From: Theropithecus gelada
Lineage: Eukaryota; Chordata; Mammalia; Primates; Cercopithecidae
DNA length: 64,000 bases
NCBI RefSeq assembly: GCF_003255815.1
Contig: NC_037681.1
Coordinates: forward strand, 69,042,053-69,106,052
Reading direction: 5' to 3'
This document shows positions 10,491 to 19,730 of this stretch, one piece after another. How positions within the stretch are numbered: position 1 is the first letter of the stretch; each line of letters starts with the position of its first letter. Both the position numbers and the translations under genes were made by a program. The notes under the pieces are model-generated. The model saw only the letters and a list, made by a program, of their open reading frames with translations, ran no database searches and was not told the origin of the DNA.

Positions 10491-13400
10491 GAGACAGAGT
10501 CTCATTCTATCGCCCATGCTGAAGTGCAGTGGCATGATCTCAGCTCATTGCAACCTCTGCCTCCGGGTTCAAGTGATTCTCCTGCCTGAGCCTCCCAGGT
10601 AGCTGGGACTTCAGGCGCATGTCACCACACCCAGCTAATTTTTGTACTTTTAGTAGAGACAGGATTTCGCCGTATTGGCCAGGCTGGTCTCAAACTCCTG
10701 AGTTCAGGTGATCCACCTGCCTCAGCCTCCAAAAGTGCTGGAATTATAGATGTGAGCCACTGTGCCCAGCTGCTTTAAGATGTAACTTTATAAATAACTG
10801 TTAAATAAGCACCAAAGTCATCCAACTGACCACTCAGTATGGCAAACTGGTTAATATAGTTCAAGTAAGCTTGTAGATTCTTTGGTTTCTGTATTTATTC
10901 TTGTAATATAGATAATCATGAACTTCTGTGTGTGTTTTTAAACTAAACTCAACAGGGTGTCATTGTTTGAGTAACTAGTAGAAATACCAGTCTGGGACAA
11001 AGGCCACAAACTCTTCAATATAGAAATAGTTTAATTTATTAGTATGTTTACAAGTGTTAGTGTTGTCTTAAGATAATTTTGGAGAAAACAAGAATGTTTG
11101 ATTTTAGTGGTTCCAATAAATATGCCCCTTTCCTCTGCCCTCTTGCAGTTGGAGGAGGGCATAGGAGTCAGACAGATGGACATTTTGAAAGTCAGGTTTG
11201 TGTTTCGCCGGGCGCAGTGGCTCACGCCTGTAATCCCAGCACTTTGGGAGGCCGAGGCAGGTGGATCACGAAGTCAAGCGATCGAGACCATCCTGGCCAA
11301 CATAGTGAAACCCTGTCTCTACTAAAAATACAAAAATTAGCTGGGCATGGTGGCGCGTGCCCGTAATCCCAGCTACTTGGGAGACTGAGGCAGGAGAATC
11401 GCTTGAACCCGAGAGGCGGAAGTTGCAGTGAGCCGAGATCATGCCATTGCACTCCAGCCTGGCGACAGAGTGAGACTCCGTCTCAAAAAAAAAAGAAAGT
11501 CAGGTTTGTGGCTAATAAAAGCTGGATGGAGGGGCATGGTTCCAGTGGGCTTCTCAGTACTTTAGTTCTGTTCTCTTGAAGCCATAACTTCATTCTGAAA
11601 TAGAAAGGATGCTAAATAAAATAAATTTGAAATATACACTTCGCTGCTATGTCTGAAGTTTCTTTGAGGGGTAGGAGAACAGTGATTCCTCATCAAACTT
11701 CAAGTGAAAATGTACAAAATGTCTTTTTTTTTTTTCTGGAAATGCTTCATCTCACTGGTACTTGTTTATTTATGTGTATTTGTGTTCTATTTAGGTTCCA
11801 GATGTGGAATCTCGTGAAGACTTAATTAAAAATCACTACATGGCAAGGATAGTGGAACTTACGTCTCAGTTGCAGCTGGCTGACAGTAAGTCAGTGCATT
11901 TTTATGCTGAGGTGAGTGTAGATTTAGATTGGTGGTTTTTTGCAGGAATTAGATCACTGTCCTGTTTTCCTACTACTCACTGTAAGAGAGAAGTCAGTTT
12001 CCCAAGTAGTTGGGACCACAGGCATGTACCACCACACCTGGCTAATTTTTTGTATTTTTAGTAGAGACGGGGTTTCACCATGTTAGCCAGGGATGGTCTC
12101 GATCTCCTGACCTTGTGATCCGCTGGCCTCGGCCTCCCAAAGTGCTGTGATTACAGGCGTGAGCGGAGTTAATATTGACTAGTCTGTATACCAACTAAAA
12201 ATCTCTATTTCAATAAATATAAGACTGATTTGAGCCAGGCGCCGTGGCTCAAGCCTGTAATCCCAGCACTTTGGGAGGCCGAGGCAGGCGGATCATGAGG
12301 TCAGGAGATCGAGACCATCCTGGCTAACACGGTGAAACCCCACCTCTACTAAAAATACAAAAAATTAGCCGGGTGTGGTGGTGGGCTCCTGTAGTCCCAG
12401 CTACTCGGGAGGCTAAGGCAGGAGAATGGTGTGAACCTGGGAGGCAGAGCTTGCAGTGAGCCGAGATCATGCCACTGCACTCCAGCCTGGGCGACAGAGC
12501 AAGACTCCATCTCAAAAAAAAAAAAGCCCCCGCCTCCTGGGTTCAAGTGATTGTCCTGCCTCAGCCTCCTGAGTAGCTGGGATTACAGGCACCCGCCATC
12601 ATGCCTGGCTAATTTTTGTATTTTTTTAGTGTTGGGGTTTCACCATGTTGGCCAGGCTGGTCTTGAACTCCTGACCTCAGGTGATCTGCCTGACTCAGCC
12701 TCCTGAAGTGCTGGGATTACAGACATGAGCCACCACCCCCGGCCAAGACTCTGCCTTTAAAAAAAAAAAAAAAAAAAAAAAAAAGTTATTCCACTATGCA
12801 ATATCATCTATAAAATTGTACACAATTAATAGAATTGAGGGGGGAAATGAAGATAGAAAGTAGAGATACCAAGGAGTAGGAAACAAATGGTAAGATAGAA
12901 TGGATGCTGCTCAACGTGAAAGAATGCCTTCAAGGTCTCTGACTTGAAACTTTCTATTGAAAGGTCAGTTATGGATAGCAGATAGATAATTATAATGCTT
13001 AAAGTTGTTAAATAAATTGAAAAAGAAAGGAGAAACTCTTTATTGAGACCTGACTTTTTGATTTTCTTTTATACTAGAGTTGAAGAGGTTGATAGGAGGC
13101 CAGTTGCTAAAAGTGAAGAGGGGCTTTGCATCTATTTCCTGCTAAAATAAGTCATGTGCTTAGCTCAGTGTTGTTCACAAGCAGCCATCGCATACATGTT
13201 TGATAAGCTGATCAGTAGTGACAGCTTGTTGGAATGCAGGAAAGCGGGAGGACAGCAAACTGAATGACTAGCAGTAGAAATGCTGAATCACTAAGCCAGC
13301 AGTCCAGCAGGCGTGGATCCTCATTGTTTGATTCTGAGTTAGTGTCTCAGACTCGATTGTCCTTTTCACAAGGACCTGTGCCTTGCATGTCTGTCTTCCT

Positions 13401-16400
13401 CTTCGTCAGGTTCATTGCTGAGCACAGAGTAGATGTTTGGTTAGTAGGAGGCAGTTGATTTGGTTGGCTGAACTGCCCTGAAATTTTGTGAGAAATGAAA
13501 TGAGTAACTGAGGAATTTTTTTAGGCTGTTTTATTTCCAAGAGATTTGGTTATTTTAGTAAATATCTTCTGTGCAACTGTGATTCAAGAATTTTTAAATT
13601 GTCCTACTTTTTCCTTATTGGTAAACAGGAAGTGGTGACCTCCCCGCCCCCCCACATGACTTTACTGCTCTGAGAGCCTTATGATGACATAGCATTTGCT
13701 TGTGTCTCAACAGATCCTCCTTGTCAGTAACCTTATCAGAAAGTTTAGTGAACCTTTTAATCTCATACCCTCTTTGAACAATATTGTGAAATAGGATTTT
13801 TCTTTTATCGTTTTGATCTGCACACTCTCTGGATAGAGTTGGTTTGGTAGAACCCCTAAAGAAAGCAGCCTGGAATTTTTGCAATCTTGTGCTCATTTTC
13901 TCCCTTGGAAGTAGTGCATAATAAAAGTAAAGCTTTTATTGCTCCTATAATGTGGTCTCTAATGAAGGACTTTTAAAACACAAGAAAAGTACCTTAGGAT
14001 CCGTAGTGCATGGTCAGGAGCTCCTGATAATTTTTGTAATAATCACTTTTCTTTTTATCTAGTATAAATATAAATGAATCCTAGATAAATGTAGAAAGTT
14101 CTTATGTAAAGAACGGGTGCTGTGGCTCACACCTGTAATCCCAGCACTTCAGGAGGCTGAGGTGGGCAGATCACTTGAGGTCAGGGGTTTGAGACCAGCC
14201 TGGACAACATAGTGAAACCCGTCTCTACTAAAAATATAAAACTTAGCCGGGTGTGGTGGTGCATGCCTGTAATCCCACCTACTTGGGAAGCTGAGGCAGG
14301 AGGATCACATGAACCCAGGAGGTGGAGGTTGCAGTGAGCCAAGATCATGCCACTGCACCCCAGCCTGGGCAACGGAGTGAGACTCCGTCTCAAAAAAAAA
14401 GAAAAAAGAAAGTTCTTATGTATTATATATAACCACTGGTCATCAGGCTAGAGCGAAGAAAAAAACATTGATCTTAAGGTGGTAGACTTTTTTCTCCTTA
14501 CTGAAATGACAAAGGTGGGGGCCAGTTCTTTCTTACGTGTACTCTAATGTGTGATACAATGCCTATAGGTATTCAACAGATTATTTGTGGAATGCATGAG
14601 TAACTTTGCCTTTGGGAAGTGTTTTTAACAACCTTTCCTGAAGCACATTTAGTTTTAGAAAATGCTCCCTTAGTAATGGAATGTTTTCTGATTTTACAGT
14701 GCCGAGCACTCTCTAAAAGACTGGCCTTGGCTGAAAAGTCTAAGGAAGCATTGACAGAAGAAATGAAACTTGCCAGTCAGAACATCAGCAGACTTCAGGT
14801 GAGTTAAGTGTTACCTAAACGGTTTTAATGTGTTTTCATTCAAAGTTCTTTGGTAGCAAAGCAGCATTTCTTTTCCAAAGGCATTTGATCTCTAGATATG
14901 CTTTTTAAAATAATCACTGTATTTCTAATTTATTAAAAATAACATCTTATGTTAGACAGAAAGTAGTTGTATTGTTTCTCTGACTTGATTCTAATTTTAA
15001 ATCATTTTATAGTCAGCATTTGCTTAAATAATACTTATTTACCCCGAATCTTTCCTTCCTTGTACATACCCGTCATGGTGAGCTGTAGGCTTGTTCTGTA
15101 CATATTACTCTGTTCCTTTTCTTTCCTGTGTCATAAAACGGATCTAAACTAAAGGGTGGGGCTATAATATATTCTCTTTTACTCACTGCCTGGTTTTAAA
15201 TCTTTGTTTTCAGAAAGCCTCTGTTAATGAAAACATGATGCCAGGCAAGGAAAAAACACAGCACTACAGCAACACCCACTTCCTCTTTGCTTCAGATTCG
15301 TTTATCAGATTAATTAGGCACACAGGATTAGATTTTAGGCAGCAGAAGAGAGCATGAGAGATGGGAAGAGAGATGAAGGGTGCTTCTTTCAGGGACGGTG
15401 CTGCCGGGAGGGCTGTAGGCCATTGAGGCGTAGGATGGAGGCAGTGTGTTGTAGGCCTCACCTATGGCTCAGCAAAACCTAAGGAAATTTGGAAAGATAA
15501 TGATGGCTTTTCTTATAATTTTATACCTGGCATAGAAAGAAACCCTTAAATTTTTGCAAAGAAATTATGAACATATTTTGAAGACTGAGAAAAACGTTTT
15601 CCCATTTCTTTTAACTTTGTTCTCTTGTTAGGCCTGTGCCTTAACCTTCATGTTAATTGATTAGATAGACCATCTTGATAGGTTGCTTTTCCAATTAAAA
15701 GAATTTTTTAAAAAATTGATGTAAATAGTTGTACATGTTTTGGGGGGATGTGGTATTTTGATTATTATGATACCTTTGTACAATGTGTAATGATCAAGTC
15801 AGGGTAATTTGGATGTCCAGCACCTCAAACATTTACCTTTGTGTTGGGAACATAACAATTCTTCTTTTGTAGCTATTTTGAAATACACAGTAAATTATTG
15901 GGAAACTATAATTTCCCTGTTCAATTTTTCTTTTGTGAATTAAAAAAGCTTCAGAGTGGTATGACTAGTGGGATGTTGATTTTTCTCTTTTTCTTTGCTA
16001 TTTAGGATGAACTGACAACTACCAAGAGGAGTTACGAGGATCAGTTAAGTATGATGAGTGACCACCTGTGCAGCATGAATGAGACATTATCTAAGCAGAG
16101 AGAAGAGATTGACACACTAAAGATGTCCAGTAAGGTATGTGAGGTGAGGTGAGGTAGTCTCTCTGTAATATAATATTTAATATGAGGCATTTTATTGTCA
16201 TGCATTTCAGGAGCAAGAGGACATAAGATTTAAAGTGTAAAGGCCAGGTGCAGTGGCTGAAGCCTGTAATCCCAGCACTTTGGGAGGCTGAGGTGGGAGG
16301 ATCCCTTGAGGCCAGGAGTTCGAGAGCGGAGTGGGCAATATAGTGATACTTCATCTCTATAAAAAAAATGAAAAAATTAGCCAAGCATGAGGGTCTGCGC

Positions 16401-19071
16401 CTATAGTCCCAGCTACTTGGGAGGCTGAGGTGGGAAGATTGCTTGAACCTAGGAGTTTGAGGTTACAGCAAGCTATGATTGTGCCACGGCACTCCAGCCT
16501 GTACAACAGAGTGAGACTCTGTCTCTAAAAAAGAAAAAAAAAAGTATCTATAAATAATTTTCTTTAATATCATTTGTCCTTTTTTCCAGAAGTATTAATT
16601 GTCTTTGGCTGAGTTAAAAGCTGAGAAAGTCTGGCCTCTAAGGCTTTAATACTGTATCAGCTGCTTTTTGGCATTTTTGGCATTTCTCCTACTGTTGCAT
16701 AAGAGTTAGGGGGACTCACAAAATGCTTGAAGAAAGGGATTGCTCTTCATTTATGTAAGACCTGAAATGGTACTGTTGAAGAGTAAACTTGAGAAAATTT
16801 ATTCTCATAAATATTCATATAACCTTGGAATGTCTTACCCTTTTAACTAGATTTCCTTTGATTTCCTTTCCCATAATCCCTCTGCTTGCCCAGACTGAGA
16901 GAGTAGATGTTGGGTAGTAAGTTTAGGCTGAAATGCAGATCCACATACCGTGTCCATATTACTGTAACAATGTATATACCATTTTGCCATGAAAGGTAAA
17001 CTTTGGGAGGCCAGGGGCTCCCTCAGTTGGCATAATCTCATGTGCTTAGCCCATTTTCATAACAATATTATACCACCACCAGCTGGGATTTACCATCTCC
17101 AGCCTGCACTCTTTGAGATCTGCTGCCACCCCTTTTTGATTCAGCAGGCGTTTATTGAGTTCCTGCTGTGTACACTGGGGAGAAATAGAGATGGAGAAAC
17201 CATGGCTTTATTTTAGCATCTGCTATTGGTGTAAGGACAGGATTTTGTTCATTTAGGGTCTTGGAAAATATATCATGTTAATGCATTGGAATCTGCATTA
17301 TATGATTTTGTTTATCAACATAGTTTCTTGATATCCATTGATTGTGCTGCTTTGGAGGCTGTCTCTGATGCTTTTCTGGCTGTTTCTGTGATTATTGTTA
17401 CCACCCAGTATGGTTCTCATTATGGTTCTCCAGTTACTTGTGGTTCAGGAAACTTGAGCTTGGGGGTAAGGGAGTTGGGGGGCTGGTCCTTTTAAGGAAG
17501 CCTCCCTTAACCTTTTGGTTTCTTGATATTCCATATTCCAGCAGAGCAATATCTAATTCACAAGTTACATTCTTAGTAGTGGTAGAAAACACACATTGAA
17601 GAGGTAGTGTTTTGGGTTTTCTCGTGGTATATATAATTTGTGTTAGTGTAGTAGTATGAGAAAGTCTGTTTCAGCACCTAAAATTTGAAAAGAAGTAGCA
17701 ATAATTTTTGAAAACTTTTCAATATCTGGAACTTCAGAAGTATTTGGTTTTGAATTGAGAGGGGTACATGTTGAGTACAGCAAACCTCATTGTCCTGAAG
17801 GTAATTGGATTGCAGCTACTTCAGAAGTTAGGGAATTTTCAAGTTTCCTCTGACTTTTTTTTTTTTTTTCTTTGATGGAGTCTCGCTTTGTCACCCAGGC
17901 TGGAGTGCAGTGGCGAGACCTTGGCTCACTGCAACCTCCACCTCCCAGGTTCAAGAGTTTTTCCCACCTCAGCCTCCCTACTGGGACTACAGGCATGCAC
18001 CACCACACCCGGCTAACTTTTTTTGTATTTTTTTAACAGTTTCACCATGTTGCTCAGGCTGGTCTCAGACTCCCATGCCCAAGTGATCTACCGGCTGCAG
18101 CTTCCCAAAGTGCTGGGATTACAGGCGTGAACCACTGCACACAGCTTCTTAGAGCTTGTTGATAAAATACCAGCCATTAATAAAACTCTAAGAGACCTTT
18201 CTTCAGTTTGAATTGATATCATTAACCTGTCTTTGATCATTCTGTAATCCTATATTTTGCTTTTCCCCCGTTTAGTAATTTACATTACTGTAGCATCATC
18301 TTATGGCTGACATTGTCTCCATTGGATACTAAGTAAACACCCTCAACCATTTGTTTGCTATGATCTTGCTCTTAATGTTTGTATTCTGCAAGCATTTCTT
18401 CCATGAAGAAAACGTGTTTATGCCTAAGAGTTAAATACAGGCATTTAATTAAAATGTATTCCCAAGAAGGGAGCCTCTCCAGAAAGAAGAAAAATTACAC
18501 AAAACTAGAAAATTCAAATCTCCATATTTGAGGAAGTGGAGTAAGTTGTCTTCCATGATTTGTTCTCAGCCAGTATCCAAGCTGACTTTTGACAGATAAT
18601 CCGTGCCATTTGGGTGTTAGTTGGCACATATTCAGAGTTCTTACCTATTAAGACCTTTAAAAGGTGTTTATTTAAACAATGACGAGACATGTTTAGGCTA
18701 ACTTTTTTTATTCAGCTTCTTGAAATCTTAGACTCTCTTGTCTTTGGAACAAAATGAATGTTTGTAGTTTTGATAAATCCAAGATAGTAGCTTTCTTTTC
18801 TCTCTTTATTTCCTGTCCTCAGCCCCGAGAGGGATAGGGTCTGTAGAAGCAGAGAGGAGAGAGAGTATAACAAACTGCTTTGTGATTATTGAATATAAAT
18901 TAATGCAAGGTTATCAGCTATTCTCCCATTTGGAAGTGTTCCAAAGTGAAATATAGCTTTCAGACAGCTTGGTTTAGAAACTATGTGAGTTATTTTTTTT
19001 TAATGTTTGTGTTCTTATTATTGATATTTTTCTTTGCACAGGGGAATTCTAAAAAGAACAAGAGTCGATAG
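2827..19071 (+). CDS. PPP1R21: PPP1R21, C-terminal part of the spliced coding region (join of 7 exons)
   Basis: Protein phosphatase 1 regulatory subunit 21, a coiled-coil protein. It is known as a PP1-associated factor and as subunit Fy-2 of the FERRY complex, a Rab5 effector that links early endosomes to mRNA transport. Joining 2827-2919, 5306-5548, 9889-9921, 11795-11911, 14700-14798, 16006-16134 and 19042-19071 gives one open frame of 247 codons plus TAG. Human PPP1R21 is 780 residues, so this is roughly residue 534 to the end; the N-terminal KLRAQ domain lies upstream of the window. Visible signatures are a heptad-rich helix starting SLEKISKLEQEKEHWMLEA, the TTKRSYEDQL segment that names the C-terminal Pfam family, and a basic tail GNSKKNKSR. 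Every intron has GT-AG ends and every exon is phase 0-0. No frameshift or premature stop is seen, so the gene looks functional. Confidence 0.96.
2920..3379. other. Intron, no recognised feature
   Basis: AT-rich sequence between exon a and LTR copy A; no exon or repeat recognised. Confidence 0.5.
3380..4455 (+). mobile_element. Solo LTR of an endogenous retrovirus, copy A (split by Alu)
   Basis: Related throughout to 44269-44990. Shared blocks include TGTCCATGGTTNCTGGCTCATAAC, GAGCTTCTGAATAGCTGAACAC, GAGCCACTCCAGCAAATTA, GGGAACTGAGC and TGTGGGATCTAACACTATCTC. An Alu (3617-3906) splits it, with a slightly diverged duplication GGGCTTATTGGGTTT / GGGCTTGTTGGATTT. There are no internal retroviral genes. 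I did not assign a named family. Confidence 0.75.
3617..3906 (-). mobile_element. Alu (S) inserted in LTR copy A
   Basis: Reversed full-length Alu flanked by GGGCTTATTGGGTTT and GGGCTTGTTGGATTT, a duplication now carrying two mismatches. Confidence 0.92.
4516..4560. repeat. Perfect 16-bp inverted repeat with 13-nt loop
   Basis: Arm CAGTCACTACTCTCCT (4516-4531) is exactly complementary to AGGAGAGTAGTGACTG (4545-4560). It lies in a PPP1R21 intron between the LTR copy and the MADE1 element. Confidence 0.9.
4680..4762. mobile_element. MADE1 mariner MITE (miR-548-type hairpin)
   Basis: Begins TTAGGTTGGTGCAAAAGTAA and ends with its near-perfect inverted copy, TTACTTTTGCACCAACCTA, about 80 bp in all and flanked by TA. 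This is the hallmark of MADE1, the source of the primate miR-548 family. The two arms would form a long hairpin in the intronic transcript. No evidence of processing can be seen. Confidence 0.92.
4770..5230 (-). mobile_element. Ancient LINE-1 remnant
   Basis: The motifs TTGTTGGGTTATTTTT, GAATTCCTTGTATGTTCTGG and TGTTGGATAAATGC follow the order seen in reversed old L1 sequence. Diverged fragment in the intron before exon b. Confidence 0.5.
5306..5548 (+). CDS. PPP1R21: PPP1R21 coding exon b (81 codons, coiled coil)
   Basis: The acceptor is TTATTTTTCAAG and the donor GTAAGTG starts at 5549. The first half encodes a charged helix with heptad-spaced leucines and isoleucines (SLEKISKLEQEKEHW, then LAKIKLEKENQRIADKL), a probable dimeric coiled coil. 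The second half (GQLVGLAQENAAVSN to EPIQSTSL) is less helical. It is the largest coding exon here, 243 nt and phase 0-0. Reading through the donor gives a longer open frame to 5671, but that is intron. Confidence 0.95.
5627..5808 (-). mobile_element. MLT1-type (ERVL-MaLR) LTR fragment
   Basis: Starts TGTCTTAGTTCATTCAGGC and continues with AAAATACCATAAACTGAGC, AAATTTATTTCTCACAG and TTCCTGGTTCATAGAC. It is the same family as 60200-60556, here cut short. It begins 78 bp after the exon b donor. Confidence 0.82.
5809..5935 (-). mobile_element. MIR fragment
   Basis: AATTGAGGAAACCAAGGATC followed by GAAGTCACACACTTGATAAG matches the reversed MIR core. Confidence 0.6.
5985..6160 (+). mobile_element. 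Alu right monomer (truncated)
   Basis: Starts at TTAGCCAGGTGTGGTAGCC, the left/right junction, and runs to an A-rich end. J-like (GAGCCCAGGAGTCTAAGGC). Confidence 0.85.
6259..6357 (-). pseudogene. U6 snRNA pseudogene
   Basis: On the minus strand the sequence starts GTGCTTGCTTCAGCAGCCC, runs through ACTAAAATTGGGACGATA and GGATGACATG, and ends near the U6 3' end, matching U6 order throughout. A block around the central AGAAGATTAGCAT region is deleted and there are many substitutions. No U6 promoter elements were recognised, so it is a dead retrocopy inside a PPP1R21 intron. Confidence 0.88.
6361..7239. other. Intron, no recognised feature
   Basis: Contains a short TG-rich stretch near 6830-6850; otherwise nothing recognised. 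Confidence 0.5.
7240..7640 (-). mobile_element. Ancient LINE-1 remnant
   Basis: GGTTGGAATTACTACATCAGAAGG followed by a partly conserved TATACTCTTGTTAGTATCATATGAGA resembles reversed old L1. It is interrupted at its end by the Alu at 7671. Confidence 0.45.
7671..7983 (+). mobile_element. Alu (S)
   Basis: Full length with A-tail. The direct repeat (GAGTTTTCCTTGCAT before, AAAGTTTTCCTTGCATT after) is its target-site duplication. Confidence 0.92.
8369..8680 (+). mobile_element. Alu (S)
   Basis: Full-length + copy with tail; ACTGTCTGTTGA and ACTGTTCATTGAG flank it as a diverged duplication. Confidence 0.9.
8845..8995 (+). mobile_element. Internally deleted Alu
   Basis: The left start joins directly to right-monomer sequence (TGTAATCTCAGCTACTCAGG). 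Flanked by AAAAAATCTAGCAGC at 8830-8844 and 8996-9010, so it probably inserted in this short form. Confidence 0.85.
9026..9331 (-). mobile_element. AluY of Old World monkey type
   Basis: Near-consensus full-length copy with perfect duplication CATTTTAATGTGTTTA (9010-9025, 9332-9347). GGCCGGATCTCAGC, GCCACCTCGCCCGGCTAG, CCCGTCTCGG and GGCTTGAGCC are variants I recognise from cercopithecid AluY lineages. Confidence 0.92.
9348..9888. other. Unique intron upstream of the 33-nt exon
   Basis: No repeat recognised in the 540 nt before the small exon. Confidence 0.5.
9889..9921 (+). CDS. PPP1R21: PPP1R21 33-nt small coding exon (11 codons)
   Basis: The acceptor is CCTTATGTTCTAG and the donor GTAACG starts at 9922. 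It encodes IGTLTRTSDSE, a Ser/Thr-rich linker between the coiled coil of exon b and the next helical exon. At 33 nt it is short and in frame (phase 0-0). From memory, human PPP1R21 has isoforms of 780 and 769 residues; the 11-residue difference equals this exon, so it is a candidate alternative exon. That link is inference. Confidence 0.9.
9922..10425. other. Unique intron downstream of the 33-nt exon
   Basis: No repeat recognised up to the tetranucleotide microsatellite. Confidence 0.5.
10426..10490. repeat. Compound (CTGT)n(CTAT)n microsatellite
   Basis: Tetranucleotide units TCTG then TCTA, about 16 in all, ending at the tail of the reversed Alu. Confidence 0.95.
10491..10770 (-). mobile_element. 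Alu (S) with tetranucleotide tail
   Basis: Reversed Alu whose tail side is the TCTG/TCTA microsatellite at 10426-10490. Confidence 0.9.
10771..11186. other. Intron, no recognised feature
   Basis: Between two Alus; nothing recognised. Confidence 0.5.
11206..11494 (+). mobile_element. Alu (S, Sc-like)
   Basis: Full length; exact duplication GAAAGTCAGGTTTGTG at 11187-11202 and 11495-11510. Confidence 0.93.
11795..11911 (+). CDS. PPP1R21: PPP1R21 coding exon d (39 codons)
   Basis: The acceptor is TGTTCTATTTAG and the donor GTGAGTG starts at 11912. It encodes VPDVESREDLIKNHYMAR followed by a helical stretch with ELTSQLQLAD and ends FYAE. The exon is 117 nt, phase 0-0. A truncated minus-strand Alu begins about 90 nt downstream of the donor. 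Confidence 0.95.
12002..12166 (-). mobile_element. Truncated Alu (Y/Sc) just after exon d
   Basis: Only from GTAGTTGGGACCACAGG to GGCGTGAGC; the tail-side third is missing. GGTCTCGATCTCCTGACC is a Y-type state. Confidence 0.85.
12234..12525 (+). mobile_element. AluY
   Basis: GTGGCTCAAGCCTG, GGAGATCGAGACCATCCTGG and GGCAGAGCTTGCAGTG are Y states. Abuts an inverted Alu at 12526. Confidence 0.9.
12526..12784 (-). mobile_element. Truncated inverted Alu (S) plus A-rich end
   Basis: The reversed Alu body is 12526-12744, lacking the tail-side first part. It is followed by AAGACTCTGCCTTT and A26, which look like the end of a + Alu and suggest a rearranged junction. Confidence 0.8.
12785..14092. other. 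Alu-free intron segment
   Basis: A 1.3-kb stretch of the intron before exon e with no repeat recognised. Confidence 0.5.
14113..14406 (+). mobile_element. Alu (S)
   Basis: Full length; exact duplication AGAAAGTTCTTATGTA at 14093-14108 and 14407-14422. Confidence 0.93.
14700..14798 (+). CDS. PPP1R21: PPP1R21 coding exon e (33 codons)
   Basis: The acceptor is CTGATTTTACAG and the donor GTGAGTT starts at 14799. It encodes CRALSKRLALAEKSKEALTE and ends NISRLQ, a continuous charged helix in register with its neighbours, fitting an extended C-terminal coiled coil. The exon is 99 nt, phase 0-0. Confidence 0.95.
14799..15694. other. Intron, no recognised feature
   Basis: Between exon e and the L1 3'UTR fragment; nothing recognised. 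Confidence 0.5.
15695..15932 (+). mobile_element. L1 3'UTR fragment
   Basis: Contains the L1PA/L1PB-like 3'UTR series: GTACATGTTTTGGGG, CAATGTGTAATGATCAAGTC, AGGGTAATTTGGATGTCC, CACCTCAAACATTTACC and TAGCTATTTTGAAATACACA. It ends about 70 bp upstream of exon f. Confidence 0.85.
16006..16134 (+). CDS. PPP1R21: PPP1R21 coding exon f with the TTKRSYEDQL motif (43 codons)
   Basis: The acceptor is TTTGCTATTTAG and the donor GTATGTG starts at 16135. It encodes DELTTTKRSYEDQLSMMSD and ends DTLKMSSK. The TTKRSYEDQ string names the conserved C-terminal domain of this family, so this exon fixes the gene identity. In the FERRY complex the C-terminal coiled coils of this subunit are reported to contact Rab5; the exact contact residues cannot be judged here. 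The exon is 129 nt, phase 0-0. Confidence 0.97.
16242..16543 (+). mobile_element. Alu (J)
   Basis: GGATCCCTTGAGGCCAGGAG and AGCTATGATTGTGCC are J states. Lies about 100 nt downstream of exon f. Confidence 0.9.
16544..17857. other. Intron, mostly unique
   Basis: CAGGCGTTTATTGAGTTCCTGC near 17144 looks like a small MIR/L2-type remnant; the rest is unrecognised. Confidence 0.45.
17858..18144 (-). mobile_element. Alu (J/S)
   Basis: Reversed Alu with T13 tail side. TTGCTCAGGCTGGTCTCAGACTC is an older state. Confidence 0.88.
18145..19041. other. PPP1R21: Last PPP1R21 intron, unique part
   Basis: No repeat recognised between the last intronic Alu and the final exon. Confidence 0.5.
19042..19071 (+). 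CDS. PPP1R21: PPP1R21 last coding exon with stop
   Basis: The acceptor is TTCTTTGCACAG. Nine codons (GNSKKNKSR) and TAG at 19069-19071 give a short basic C-terminus. The exon continues without a donor into the 3'UTR. Confidence 0.95.
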   Translation, partial: GNSKKNKSR

Positions 19072-19546
19072 TTTTCAAATAGCTGGTTGGCGACTGTTCT
19101 TTCCAGACCTGCTCCTGCTGCACAGAGCTGCGGGGCTGAGACCACGTCCATGCTGGCTGCCTTCAGGAAGCTGAAGTATTGTCGGACCTAGTAAACTAGT
19201 CAGTGTTGGAAATGGCCTTGAAATATTTAAAACATACTTGTAACCAATGAGGCAAATACAGAAGTTGATGTCGGCAGTAATTGGAAAACAATACATATAT
19301 CATGGATATTGTAGGTTTCCTTATGCTGTTTTTACTGTGCACTTTTTAAAATTAGGTTTTAATTTCAGTATGTAAGAACAACAAATATTTTGTATACTTT
19401 CAAACTCAATTATATGGTAATTGATTTGGTATCTATGGAATAGATATATGTTTCTGGAAAAAAAATGCTTAAATTGTCAAACTGTCATTACTTCTTACTA
19501 TAGTTGAAGGCATTCTCCAGATTCTTTTTAAAAGATTTGTTCATAT

Positions 19547-19600
19547 TTCCCCCTCTCTCTCTCTTTCTTTCTGTCTCTCTGTTTCTCTCCTTTCTCTCTG
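19547..19600. repeat. CT-rich tract in the PPP1R21 3'UTR
   Basis: TTCCCCCTCTCTCTCTCTTTC and similar runs. Confidence 0.85.
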
Positions 19601-19704
19601 AGGGGGAGGGAGCCCTGCAAACTTCAGATCCTGTGGGTTTAGTATCATTATCTTCAGCTCTTTGATACCCTGTGTTAGAGTCATAGCTAAAGGAAGTTCA
19701 TGTC

Positions 19705-19710
19705 AATAAA
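19705..19710 (+). terminator. PPP1R21: Candidate polyadenylation signal AATAAA of PPP1R21
   Basis: First canonical AATAAA after the stop codon, 634 nt downstream. An ATTAAA at 19772-19777 is a possible weaker alternative. Confidence 0.6.
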
Positions 19711-19730
19711 TTCATACTTATATCACACTT

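Larger units (their letters stand above)
19072..19730 (+). other. PPP1R21: PPP1R21 3'UTR
   Basis: Sequence after the TAG, without Alu or other recognised interspersed repeat. It contains a CT-rich run at 19547-19600 and ends a little after AATAAA at 19705-19710. The exact cleavage point is inferred, about 20 nt beyond the signal. Confidence 0.7.
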
